The notes under the pieces were generated by a model. The model did not search any database. It was not told the DNA's origin and was given only the letters and a program-made list of their open reading frames with translations. Shown here piece by piece: positions 24,893 to 38,131 of a DNA stretch of 64,000 nucleotides (position 1 is the stretch's first letter; each line of letters starts with the position of its first letter). This DNA is from Eopsaltria australis. Its lineage: Eukaryota > Chordata > Aves > Passeriformes > Petroicidae. The stretch is taken from contig JAVTVJ010000142.1 in the NCBI GenBank assembly GCA_034509425.1, forward strand, positions 1,246,501-1,310,500, given 5' to 3'. The position numbers and the translations under genes were made by a program.

Positions 24893-27800
24893 AAGAATAT
24901 AAATGTGAAATCACTAGAGCAGTTTGTACGGTGATGCGATATGATAAGGATGCTTTTCCTTAAGATCTTAATGGAACAGATAACTCCATCTGGATAGAAC
25001 CTTGTTCCTGGCATAACTTCATTGGCATCAGGTAGGCTGTCCTTAGGAAAACGGATCTTCCACTTAAGAAAATGTGTTTTAAATTTATAAAACTTTTAAT
25101 TTTTGTCTAGTAAAAGTAGTTTCAGGATATTCCAGTCTGCTTTATTGATTTCAAGATTACTTCTGAAGCTAAAGGTGATGTGATGAATATGTCAGCCAAC
25201 TCAGTCAGTAAAACCTCCACTTTTATTATCTGCCATCCAGTGTGGCAGGTTATTTCTCAAGTTCAAGTAACAAATTGATAAACTAAGAATGCATTAGATA
25301 CAGAAAGAGTACACAAAAGATTATATTGACTTTATTAAAACATTATGATTCTAATCTAACATCAGTAAAGCTAACCTTTTAAAGCAAAACATACAAGAGT
25401 TAAAATTCTTAAAGCAAAAATATCTTTGCTTAGTTGTACATATTTTTCATTTTAAAGTAAATGTGTTAACAGAAATGGGACTAAAACAAACTGTAATTTT
25501 AAAGTTTAGCTAAGTTTAAATAGCAACAAAATAGTCATTCCAGCATGCTTTACTATTTAATGTAATTTCTCCCTGCCCACCCCCAAATTATCTTACTGTG
25601 CTCTTTTAATAATTTAACATTTTATAAAGATGAAACATTTGGAGCAAATTTTAACTATTTAAGAAAACAATAGAATATGATGATTCTAGGAAATGAATAT
25701 GTTAAGGGTTTTTCTCAGTTTTTACTGTCTAACTGTACTAGTCACGATTTAGGCAGTAGCCACATGTGGTTCTGCCAAATTCAAAGATATTATTCTGTAT
25801 CAAAGCCTGAAAGATTTTGTTCAGTTATGCAAATGCCCATTCACTTGAATAGTCTTTATTCACACATGTGATCGTATCCAACACATTTTTTTACAAATAA
25901 TCAAAACATTGAAGTGCTGCAAAAAGAGTATATTCACTTTTCTCATGATTTTGCACAATTTTCTACACAGGTAAATAATCTGAAGAAACTATTAAAATTG
26001 ATTATTATGTACGGCAATACATGCCTGTATAACATTTTGGTATCTATGTTCCTACTTCTACAACAACATGCATTATTTTTAGTCATTATAATCTGAAGCT
26101 TCATTGTTATTTAAATACTGGCTTGTTGATCAGATTTCTTATACTTAGATAAATATTACTTTGGAACTGTATAGAAAATATAAATACCTCAAACTTTTGT
26201 AGTTCTCAAGTCTGACTTTTGTTAATTACATTTTGGACTTTGTGGGTAAATTATTCAGTATTACATTGTCGTAATGTAGGGGAACTGGATTGTGCAATCT
26301 CCAAAAATTGTGCATTACATCAAAATGGATTGCATAAAAATTCTTGAAAGCCATTTCTCTCATCATTACAGTTGTCATATTAATGAGACAAAACAGTCAG
26401 TATTCCATGAACATTTTATTTCTTTAGAGTCTCTAAGATTTCCCAGGAGAATAAGTCATATAATCAAGCAAAAAATGCTTGGTGTGATCAATTCTGCAAC
26501 ACTGCTTTACATTTTCTGGAAAGTTATTTATGAAAGAATTAACTGTGTCCATGTTATTCAGTGTTGTCTACATACCTTAATAAAACATATGATGACAGCA
26601 GACATTGGTCATGGAAGTTTAAACATTATTTTGTTGTGAATTTTTCAATATTCAGTTTGATGAAATGAACATTCTGGATAAATCCAGGCACCTGGGAAGG
26701 AAGCTAAAAATTGTAATTACTTCATGAAAACAAAGTATCATTTCACTTGTACTTGCTGAATTTCAGTTTTATTAAAAATCTCTAGGATCTGAATTGCACT
26801 TAAATGACCAAAATCTTTAAAATAAAAGAAAAATAGATAATCTATAATAATGCAAGTGTGTGCATATACATGTGTTTATACCTGTGTATACACTAATAAA
26901 ACAGTTGCATATGACAGATGTACACACCTTGTGTATGCAAGTATATATATGTTTATGCATGTATTCATACATAAAATCACACAGCAATTTTGAGCCCTCT
27001 AGTGGTAAGAAACCTCTCAGTTAAGAAACCATTAATCTCAGCCTAAGTATATCCACTGTAACTGGCAAGTGTCTAAACTCTACAATATGATAATACCTTC
27101 ACTGAAGTTCAGGATCGCTCCCTGCAGTTGGTGTGGGTCTGTACATACAAGTTTTAATAACAGCATAGATCTGCAAATCAAGTTATTGTTTCCAACATGG
27201 GAACTTTTCTACCTTTTCTCTGTTGAAAAAAAAAAAACCTGTACCCTTTTGACACATTGTTGATAATTTGTGATACTTGTTAAAAACAAAAGAAAAAAAA
27301 AACCTATCTCCTGACACAAATACAGTCAAATAAAAGGAAAATGTTTTCAAGCACAGCATCCTCATTCTCAGCTTTGCATTATATAGTTACACAATTAGTT
27401 ATTACAGGGAAAGGAAATAAAAAAATCTGCATTTCAGATTGGGAAAATTTTCACAGCATATAACTTCATCTATCTAAAAGCTAGGTTTCTAGGCTAAGCT
27501 GGTTGTTTGCACTCACCTTGCTGTCACTAGAGGCAAAGAGGTTGTTTGAGAATGACTTGTCTTGTAAAGGTGCCTGGGAGAGAGCTGTAAGATAGGCGAA
27601 ATATTTACGAATGCGAGGGTATCTCCATTTTTCAAGGAGACCTAGATAACAAACTTGGTATCTAGGTTTTCTTTTTTATAGGGCTGAAAAAAAATTATAT
27701 TAAAAGCCTGGATTTGAACAAAATTAAATAATGCAATAATAAATGCTATTGTTTATAGCAAAACTTATAACATGCAATGCATATCAGAGTGTATGATGTA

Positions 27801-28428
27801 AAAATACTAAAGAATATGTATATTATAATAAGATATTAATAAATAAATCTCAGGCATGTTAATCTACTACATGGCAAAATCATTCTACAAGATTACTACT
27901 ACTTTGAGGAAACTTCAGAATAACATTCAGAAGTGTGTTTTTTTCTGGTGCAGGATAGACTTGATGGAGTCCAGAGATAACACTTGCTTTAATTTTCCTC
28001 TTGGACTGAGTTTAAACATTTGTTTAAAGAGGAAATTAAAGACTGCTCGTGCAAAGTCATCAAATCAAGTTGCACTTCCTGACCTTTTGCAGCTGACATC
28101 ACTATCATCCTTCCTGTATCTTGCAAGTATTTCATCAGGTCTACAGTAGACTAAGATACTATTCATCGATGTGTTACTGGGAACAACAATCTCCCTATGA
28201 AGAAAATCACACTTCATGTGCCACACAAAGATAAAATAATTTTAAAACCTTAAATAAAAAACTGCCACCAAATGACCATGGTTGGGAACATAAACAGTGT
28301 ACTCCAGAGAAAAGAAAGACAAATTCAGTTTCCATCCTCTAATATGTACTTCATCCTAAAGTTTCAGCCGTGTTTAAAAGACTTATTCATGGCAACAGCT
28401 AAACAAAGTGTGGGCCTTTTACTTAGGA
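24893..28428. other. Intergenic AT-rich sequence
   Basis: No gene or element was recognised. The longest open frame (26292-26639, plus, 115 codons) has no domain and is within chance expectation for this base composition. A stretch of alternating TGTG/CATA sequence lies at about 26855-26965. Confidence 0.6.
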
Positions 28429-28489
28429 TTTGAACTTGTTGATTCTTGCGGTCCCTTCTAAGTCAGAATATTCTGTGATTCTATGATTC
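28429..28489 (+). mobile_element. CR1 LINE 3' terminal fragment
   Basis: The segment reads TTGATTCTTGCGGTCCCTTC followed by a degenerate link. It ends in ATTCTGTGATTCTATGATTC, the diagnostic octamer repeat at CR1 3' ends. Only about 60 bases remain, typical of 5'-truncated CR1 copies. Confidence 0.8.
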
Positions 28490-29365
28490 CTGCAACACAA
28501 GGTTGATTAATGAGGGTGGGAAAGGGCAGTCTGTTGGACTTAATGTGACTCTGTGTCTTAGGTAACAGGTGCTAGAGTAGATCTTGAAAAATATGTCCCT
28601 TCTTCTCCCTTTGGAAACAAATACTGAGGCCAGAATAGGCAATTGAGCAATAGATTGCCTCTGCTTTACAATGTTATAACTGCTGTCCGGTAAGGCTAGC
28701 AAGGAAACAGCAATAACCAGATTTTATGATGTAAGACACAAGTTTCATAGAGTCTCTGCAGCCTCTAATATTAAATGGGGTCAAGACTTGCTCTGAAGAA
28801 AGACTTAAACTGAATGCATTTTAAAAGGATTACTGATATGCTTTTCTATTATAAGAATTTATACAGTAGTGTGGAGAATTATAAATAATATGAAACATCT
28901 CACTTCATGCTCCAAAACAATTGCTGTCTAAACTTATGAGAAGATTCCTCTCTGGATCTTACCACATGATACTCTAGCTGTACATTCCTGAAGGAACTGG
29001 TTCTTTATTATCAGCAGCTGAAAAATAGTTTTTGGTGGACTGCTATGGTCTTCTACTCTCAATTTCTGTGTGTCATTAAGGGCCAGGAGAGACCATCTAC
29101 ATTTCAAAAAGAAGAAAGAGGAAGAGGTTCCCTAATAAAAAGGTGTATCTGCATTGCCACTGAATTCCTCTGTCACATCTACAGGTGTGACATTTGAGAT
29201 TTCTTTGACATTTGAGAACTGAGTTGTCAAATATTTTTTAAGAGATATTTTTGTAGTTTTCTTATAGATGTACAGAAGTAATCATATCACAACAATGGAA
29301 ATCTTATAAAAAGATATTCAAAAGCCTTATCATTAAAAGCCAGAGAATAACATCTTGTGTGAAAT

Positions 29366-29750
29366 AATCATAGAATCATAGAATGGCCTGGGTTGAAAGA
29401 AGCCTTAAAAGATCATCTGGTTCCAATCCAGATGTTGCAGCCAGGGATATTTTCTGATAGATCAGATTATTCAGAGCCCCATCCAGCCTGGCCTTACACA
29501 CTTACAGGAGTGGAGCATCCACAGTTTCCCTGGGCAGCCTTTTGCAGTACCTCACCACCCTCACAGAAAACTTTTTTCCCTTAATATCTAGTCTAAACCT
29601 ACTCTCGGTTTAAACCATTCCTCCTTGTCCTGTCATGCTTTTGTAAAAGATCCTTCTCCATTCTGGGTCTGAAAAACTGCAATTAGGTCACCCCGAACCC
29701 TTCTTTTTCCTGGCTGAACAAACACAATTCTCCCAGCCTTTCCTTATAGG
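29366..29750 (-). mobile_element. CR1 LINE 3' fragment
   Basis: The plus strand starts with AATCATAGAATCATAGAATGG, the complement of the CR1 terminal repeats. It continues through AAAGATCATCTGGTTCCAAT, CATCCAGCCTGGCCTTACA, CTCCTTGTCCTGTCATGC and CCCAGCCTTTCCTTATAGG. The order and spacing match the CR1 3' untranslated region. The copy is moderately diverged and inserted in the minus orientation. A 63-codon open frame inside it is incidental. Confidence 0.92.
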
Positions 29751-30806
29751 TGAATAATCTTATCATATCATATATCATCTTAGAATATATCTGCTTACCT
29801 ACTTATTGCATATGTCCATATGTATATGTTTGTTCCTAATGATGATTACTGATTACCCATTTGATTTATATATTTTAATATGCTTTATACTTGCCAAAAA
29901 ATAATGATGTGCCTGACATCACAGTACATCAAGTTTTGCACTATATTTTGTCAAGCTAAGACAAAAGCCCTCACAGATGTATCCTGTGTAAAAAATTAGA
30001 AAGTACCCAGCTTCTTGAAGACAAGATAATCAATTAGACTTGATATGACTAGTGAACCGTCTCCATGATCAGAAGGAAAGTAAAACTCCTCAGTGCACAA
30101 AGCAAGCTGGACAGAAATTTTTGCTAAGTGAAATGAAGAAAACAATGGTTTTCAGTTCGTTTTCACACTATTGTAACTGCGGTTCTTTCTCTAAACATCG
30201 CCAATTCTATCCCCTAGAGGAGTGAAAAAATAAAAAAAATGTTTAACCACAGCACATTAATGCAGATATATATTAAGTGAAACAAACCTCTTGACTTTAC
30301 AACCTAAATTATGAGATATTGTTATATGTGTTGTGCTACTCTGAGGTGCACAGAAGAGATTGGGGAGAGGAGTAAAGCCTGCTACACCTTTAAATTTCTC
30401 TGCTTTTCTTTACAAGACCAAAAGCATAATGGGGACTGAGTCTTATCCTCAAAGACCAGAAAAGATACATAATTATTCAGTGTGACCCTCTATATTCTCT
30501 GCTACTAGAATGGCTTCCACAATTTGGAAATTGCATCTTATTTTACTTTAAGGGAACTGTAACCCTTCCAAGTCTTCCTATAATTCCATGTATTATTTCT
30601 AGAAAAATTATCTGTATTTCAATTCCCAGTAATTACTTTGTGTTCTGTTTCTTACTGCACGGTCAAAAAGCTCAGTTCTGTCAGATATAATTCTGACACA
30701 TTTCAATACTTATATTTGTTTATCAACCCATCTCTTAAACTTCCCTCCAATATACCAGGTAAATTTAATTATTTACACCTCACACCATAATACAAGATTC
30801 ACAGCT

Positions 30807-30948
30807 CTGGTTTTGGGGGATTTGGTTTGGTTTGGTTTGCTGAGTTTTGGTTTGGTTTGGTTTGTTGGGTTTTTTTGGGGGTTATTTGGCGAGATTTTTT
30901 GGGGGGAAGAAAAGAAGGTTGGGGGCTTTTTGGGGTTTGGGGTTTTTT
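30807..30948 (+). repeat. (GGTTT)n / G-T-rich block
   Basis: The plus strand has GGTTT pentamers in two short arrays (about 30821-30838 and 30847-30863). Runs of four to six G separated by T runs follow, up to about 30948. The complement reads CCAAA repeats, producing the Pro/Lys/Asn-rich open frame on the minus strand. It can form G-quadruplexes. Confidence 0.85.
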
Positions 30949-33570
30949 GCATACTTCTCATCTTTATTCCACTTTATTATCCATTCAAAAATTTTGTTAG
31001 CTCTCATTTCACTAGAGCACAGAAAGCTCAGACTGAAGATGTGATCTATGATAATACTTAAAATCTGCATCTAGTCATTGTTATTTTAAGACCACTTTGA
31101 TATTCTGTAGATAAAAACTGCTTTCATGAATTCATGACATATTCCTCTTCAGTTGGATATATTAAACCTTTTCTTTAATTTTAACAATTTAAATCACTTG
31201 ATTTGGATTACCATAATTGTGACCATCAATTGTATTTTAATAGCCTACTAATCTAATAATTTAGTAATTAAGTATTATATATATAACAATTTTCAAACTC
31301 TATACAATACATGCTGATAAAGCTAGCTTCTTTTTATCAACTTTCATAATGTTCACCCCTGAGTTCCCTATTTCCTTTTTTTTTTTTTTAGTTACTTTTG
31401 CAGAAAATTTATGAAATTTTTTTCTTTGTTCATGCCCTTCAAGGGTCTAGAAACCAGGGCCATAAAATACAAGTAGAGAGAGGTTAGAACTGGAACAAAG
31501 AAAGGTATCCAAAAGAGCCTGGATATCAATATCAAAACAACAAAAGTTTCTAATTCCAGTACATGACACCTCCCAGTAATGTGCAAGTATTTGATTCAGA
31601 AAACTCTCACTTAATGCAGTAAGTGAATTAAATCCAGGTGTACATACATGCTTTGTTTACATACCCTAGTCAAAACCAAAACCAAACAGAGAGATATCTC
31701 ACAAAAGAAAGCAAAAAAAAGGAAATTAAAAAGGACCATCTGACTAGTAGTTATTTTATTATAATTATAATCTCTAGTTCATTACGAACAAAGTTATGAA
31801 TTAAAAAATCCATTATATACCTGAAATAATGGCTAAGACAGTTAATTTCTTATCCTATATTATATCCTTTTCTAGATAATAGGACAATATTTGCAAATCT
31901 CACTGTTTCCCAGTTTTCCGAGATAAGTTAAAAATTGGCAATGATTCATTTGTTCCTTTGAGATTTGTGAGCATAAATTACTTAGCTAGTTCATTTGAAA
32001 CACTGTCATACGGGAATAGATGTTGTCTTATCACTGCTTTATTTCAGATAGAAAGTGTTGTGTTTCCACCAACATTCAAATGGTTTGGCCCTAAACCAGC
32101 CATTATCTCAACTTCTCTTACTTTGAATGAACTTATGACCTTTCTGAGAAAGATACAACACAATGTTCAGCCCTCCTTTTTCCTAGTAGATAATTCTGTA
32201 ATCTTTGAGCTCAGATGAAGTAAAAACATTCAGTAATTTGTGTACATACTTCCTTCTGAACCACAGCTTTCTCTAGGAGTTCCTCTCCCTTTCTCTTCTT
32301 TGTCTTCTACAGGACTTTCTTTCCCACCAGAGCTTGGTGAGAGGTCAGAGTCCCAGTTCTAAAAGAAAAGCTAATCTTATCTTGTGTTTATCTAGTTTTG
32401 TCCCAGATAATGCAGAAATATACACTGAAAAATCTGTATTCTAGATGGTTCTCTGTCATGCCAATGGCTTCTTATAATCTGTGACTTGATCAGACAAAAC
32501 AAAAGGCTTTATTAATATACTCAGGTTAGGCTACTTCAGAGTGAGAAGCAGAAAAAAGGGACTCAGAGAAGCTACTTTCTTCATTGAAAATGCTGTCTGG
32601 GGAGTGAAAACTGGAAGTAATGTTAATATTTAAGAGCAGTACTTTGGCAGGAAGACACTTTTAGTATGAGATATTTCAAAATCTGGAAAACATTCCTTGA
32701 TGATATTACATATTTAAGCAACTGCCTGGGCTGACAGTGTTTTTGTTGATACTTTTATATGCACTTGAATGTTTTTTTTGGCATCTGTAAATTCCAGAAT
32801 TATTTCTGCTATCAACAGAATAACAATAGAAATGCCTTAAGGCTGTTCTTTTTTTTGCCTTTTTTTTTTCTCCCACTAAAATAGATACAAAAATGTCACA
32901 CCAATTTTGGGGAGATAAATTAACTCATTTTTCTAGAAAGTTCCCAGTTTCATAGGGGCTTCTCTGGCTATAACCAATGATTCTTCAAGAATTAACCAAC
33001 TATACAGGAATTTGCAAAAAAAAAGCTAAGAAATCTGGTGACTAAATTTGGAAAGAGGAGAAATGTGATCATCTGGGCTAAAAATGTGAGGTTGAAGACA
33101 GAGTAAGGGAGTAAGAGTGCTGTGGGATTGGAAAGTGAAAGAGGAGAGATGGGATGGGATGGAATGGGTTAGCAAAATGATTGTTGTCAGCTGAGCTATA
33201 AAATTCTGAAACCAGAACAAACTGAATAAACTGAACAAAGAGAACGTGCAGGACAGATTATGCAGGGAAAACAGTGACATTGTAAGAAAAACTGGAATGA
33301 GGAAATTTTGGGAGGTTTGCTAAAGAAACAATTAAAGAGGCAGGAGTATGAAGAACATAGCAAGAAAAAAAGAAACTAAGTTTGAATGGAGAAATTAAAT
33401 AAACACAGACATTATCAATCTAATATTTATTGACACATTTTGCTTAAACCCACAAAATATATTTCTCTTTGAATCTTCATTTTTGCAGTTTCATGTTAAG
33501 GAAAATAGATATAAAATTACTTTAAAAATAATACATTAAAAGGGTAGGTTAGAACCTAATAGTGATAAGT

Positions 33571-33610
33571 GTAGGGCTTCACCCTTCCAAATTCCTATGA
33601 CTCTATGATA
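33571..33610 (+). mobile_element. Possible CR1 3' terminal remnant
   Basis: About 40 bases ending CCTTCCAAATTCCTATGACT then CTATGATA resemble the end of CR1 (CCTTCCAACC...TTCTATGATTCTATGAT). It is too short to be certain. Confidence 0.4.
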
Positions 33611-36600
33611 TTAGGACAGCAAGTTGGGGCACTCAGATCTTATCAATATTACACCTGTTCACTATCAAACATAGAGTTTTCCCCACTCCTCCAAACCAAA
33701 ATACTGTGATACCAACTTTGACTACATTATGATCTTCTGCTCTTTCCACTGAAAACATCTCAGTCAGATGATCAGGCTATTGCATGTATGGATGAAATTA
33801 AACCTTAAAATACATAAAACAACAGATCATTGAATATCTTCAGGCCTACAAAAGAAAAGCACCATAAATTATGAGAGAAATTTCTACTAATTTTTTTCAG
33901 ACTTCTTATTTAAGGGCAATACTTTCTACTCTGAATAAATTTATTTTATGTAAGAGCATTTAAAGTTGCTTCAAAGTATAGGGGTGTTTTAAATCTCTCT
34001 ATACTAATTTCATACTGATTTACTGTGATTTTTGCTGATATATTAAGTTAATTTAATAAATTTTATTAAGACAAAACTTTAAAAAAATTACACCAGTCAA
34101 AGCTAGTTCCAAACATCTTAATACTGTTTGTAAGAAAAACAACTTTTTGAAACACTGACTTCACCTCTCTGCAATGGAAAGAAATAACATATCATTACTC
34201 TGTAGTTAGTATTTTGAATGTCAAATAATACATAGGATTCACTAAGTGCAAGCTTAGTATTAATTTTTGTGACTCAGTTCTTTTCCAAAAAGGTCAATTT
34301 TAAGTTATTCTAATTTTAAAAATAGCACAGCACTAGGAGGAATTAAAAGGAAAAACACATGATACTGTATGCACAGAAGCAGAAAAGCAGAGAATAAATA
34401 ATGACAGACACTCAAGACATTGGCCCAGATATGTAGAAAGAAATACTTGATGCAAGCAATAAGGTTTAATTAGGCTGTAACTTTTAACAATTGAAGTCAG
34501 CTGGGACGTGTTCTGCAGCAACTCAGTCCACAAGAGTAATCATGACTTACACTTCCACTTACTGGACAGCTGCTGCCAGTATTCACCACTTCACACTTAG
34601 TTGAGCCAATTTACCTCACATGTAAGAAAGGGTAGTGAAAGCTGTAACCATGTTTTCTCTTCTTTAGATATGGCCTTTCTTTTCATCTGCTTCAACTCTA
34701 TTCAATCTGCCAAGATGTGACAATGCATGCAGCACGCTAACCCACTCCAGCAAGCTGTGGCTACAGGGATGGCAAAAATACCTACCATTTGCATTCTGGA
34801 AGCATGAGAAATACTCTATTCCACTTCCAAAGAAAGTGAAGGTGCAGTGCCCATATAATTATAAATTGTAATTAACATAGTAATTATTATTAATGTTAAT
34901 TGTAATAATAATTCCATAGTAGCCATGTCAGAAAGAAAGGGCTCAATCTGGTGGTGAAGATTTTTGCTGCCTTTTGCTCATGCTGAAGAGGTTAAAAACT
35001 GAACACTAAAGAACAGAAAATAAAGATATTATATTTGGGTACTTACTCCTTGACAGTTTTGCTAAATATTCTATTCTTATTATTTGAGTGGGCAGATTAA
35101 TGGTTGCACAGTGCCTACACAAACCCCTATACTGATGTTCAAAGTCTTTTTCATAGGATCTCTTACAATTTTTCTCTCTCTTTGCTGGTACAACAGCCTA
35201 TGAGATGCTTGAAACACACCATCTATAGTAAACAATGAATAAAAGAGGAAATTCTATTAAGTTTTAAAAAATAATGCAAATCAAAGTTTTCTTTTTTTCT
35301 ATTTCTCACTAAAATGTATCAATCTATAGTGTATCTTAAATAAAGGTTGACAAATTATTTTAAGAAGTTTATTAACAGAAGCCTAAGATATAGCTTAGCT
35401 AAGAAATTAGGCTGCAGAATATTAAAAAGAAATAAATAAATCTTTAATATCTAGTGGTTTAAAATGACAATGAACTAAGATGGAATGAAGCAAAATAATA
35501 ACCTGTGAAAAAGATCTACAAATTTCTTGTCTTTTAGGTCAGAGCATAAATACAGAAGCAGATTTGCCACTACTTTCCTGAAAGTAAGATCAGATTATAA
35601 GTATTTATAAAAAGCACAAACATTGCTATTTGGAAGTCTTCAATGGGTAAATCTCATAGTATTTTTATTTTCCCTTTGTCAACATAGAGGATGGTTCCTT
35701 TTCTCCCTCCTGGGAGGAATTTTTCTCTACTTTTCTATTAAAATGACTAAAACTTGAACCAGTGAATGTCTGAAGGAGGAAAAAGAAATAGAATCTAAGA
35801 AAAGTAAAAAGTTTGAAGGCAACTGGAAATTGACAAATAAGTGTCAGAGCAGAAAACCATGGCAGTTTGCCAACCAGCTGCGAAAACTAATTCAGCTTTA
35901 GATAAAGAGATTTTAAAGGGGAAAAGGACAAGAAAACTTCAGAAAAAGGAAGAATAAAGGAGCAAAGAATAAATCCTTAGAGCTGTGTTAAAGAAGAAAC
36001 ATAGGCAGTGCTTTGTTGTTTTAACTGCAGAACTGCAAGAGGGGCTTTTCATTGAGACTTTGAATAGCACCAAAGAAACAGCCAGAATAAAGTGAAAGCA
36101 CTAAAGTTTTTCTTAATGCAGTGGCTTATAGACCAGCCGCCCAAGAGGGATTTAAAATAAGCTTTTCTAGACAAATAGAAATTATTAATGTCAGTTAGAG
36201 TTTTCTTCACTAGTCTACATATGGACATAAAAATAACAGTGTTACACAAGGTCCTGTGTACAAATTCATGGTGAGAAGTGACTGGGATTGCTTGACAAAG
36301 AAAATGAAGTAGTTGAAAACATCAATGGAGGCCACCTTTCCCTGGAAGAGAAACGTATTTTGTATTATCTGCAAGATTTATTTTTTCTTAGGTACATCGT
36401 GTTTTTTATTTCATGGTCAGAGAGCATGCAAAAGAATGAAGTGATGAGTGCTGCCTGGTTACAACAGCAGACCGAAATAGCAAGCTGGTATATAAAATAA
36501 CATGAAGGAAGGTGGTCACAGGCTTGTCTTCTTGTCTGTCACTAGGCCTTTTCATCAAGCTGTGAATAGCAAGTCAGCATGACGTGCTGCCACTGGTTAT

Positions 36601-38104
36601 TGTGCAGAGATCTAATGACTGCATCTACTGTGCCCCACTACAGCATGCTCACAAGTTCTCTTAGGACAGCAGCCCCTGACCAGTCTGACTATACAGATCG
36701 TGGTGGGCCACTCAGGGGGCCCTCAAAACAGCACCTCTGAGCTCACAAGAGCATTCCCTGAGAGTGCCAGGCTCTGAGAGTGAGCTCACACATGCCCTCT
36801 ATATGAACCAGATCCTTTCATCTCCATTATTCACGGTGTGACTGCTGTGTGAAATTCCCAGAGCAGCATAGCATGACTCTGCAGCTTTCATCTTGCATGG
36901 GCAGAAGACACAAGCGCTTTCACATTACAGCATGCACCTTAGGTACATAAAAATTCTGGCATTAAAAAAACAAGAGCAATTTTGGCTTGCATCAAATAAA
37001 AAGACTTGACATGTATAACTGCTATAAAAGTTGAAGTTTCTCATTTCATACAAGCTTAGGCAAATGAGGGATTGAAGCTATATTTTATTTTTTATGGTTA
37101 CATTTTCCATCAGTCAGCTGCTTCAGAATAACAATAAAATTCCTAATGATAATTGTTTTTCTTTTGGGAAGTTTCTTTGGCAGTTTTTATCTGCTTAATA
37201 GTTGTTCTGCTACTCATCAGTGCTGAAGGCTATACTTTCACTGGGGTATAACAAGTCAGTATGTTGGCTTTGTGCCTTCCACGACCTGTAAGCTTCCAAA
37301 CTTTGTCACCATCCTTATTTTCTGTTGTCTTGTCCCATTCCTAATTTTTCATTCTATATTTCTAATATTACACATTTGATATTTTAACATGGATTTTCTG
37401 AATTGCAAGCACTTTAATTAATATTTTAGTTTTTTTAAAATAAATATTTCTTCCCTTGCGTATGCATATCTTATAACATGTGTGTTATTTGAATATGTCC
37501 CAGCTGTGTGAGTGAACCATACCCAATGATAAACTGCAAGAGAAGTAAAATTATTCTAAAAATATGTCACTTTTTGTTCACATCCTTCCTACAACATGGA
37601 ATTTTTCTGCAAAGTCTTCTTGATACATTACCAAATTTGAGGGGGGAGGGGAGAGGGAAAGAAAAAACAAATTATTTGAGACAATATCTGGGCTGGAAAA
37701 TTAATCTCACAGGTTTCAAATGGCATTCTCCCTGTCAGTGTCAGTGGGTCCATCAGAATGTCTTCCAAACTATTTGTCATTTGTGATGAGTAGTGCAAAC
37801 TCCTTGGAGTAAAGACAATTTGTATATAGCATTGAGAGCACTTACACTGTGTGGTAATGGAAAGGAATTTTATTATCATCTCCTCTAACATTTAAATGCT
37901 GTTATTTGTATTTTGTATGATAAAGATGTTGCTAGCAACTGAAAGAGAATTTGTGAGTCATGAAAAAAATAACAGGAAGGCATCTGTTATGACTTTCCAT
38001 CCTGTTATTTTAGATATTTAATAATATTTAATAATAATTTCTGAAAGTGACCAGGGATGTCTGTCATTCCATTGCTCCATCAGACAAGTACCTTTACTGA
38101 GATT

Positions 38105-38131
38105 ACTCTTGTTCCCAGTGTGAACAAGAGT
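38105..38131. repeat. Perfect 10 bp inverted repeat with 7-base loop
   Basis: ACTCTTGTTC and GAACAAGAGT flank CCAGTGT. No function is inferred; no rho-independent terminator logic applies in a bird genome. Confidence 0.6.

Noticed and set aside
26292..26639. 115-codon plus-strand open frame, the longest in the AT-rich part
   Set aside because: A few frames of this length are expected by chance in 64 kb at this composition; no domain, and His/Ile/Lys-rich as expected from AT-rich DNA.
34866..34906. Inverted repeat AATTAACAT...ATGTTAATT
   Set aside because: AT-rich 9 bp arms with a short loop are expected often in this composition.
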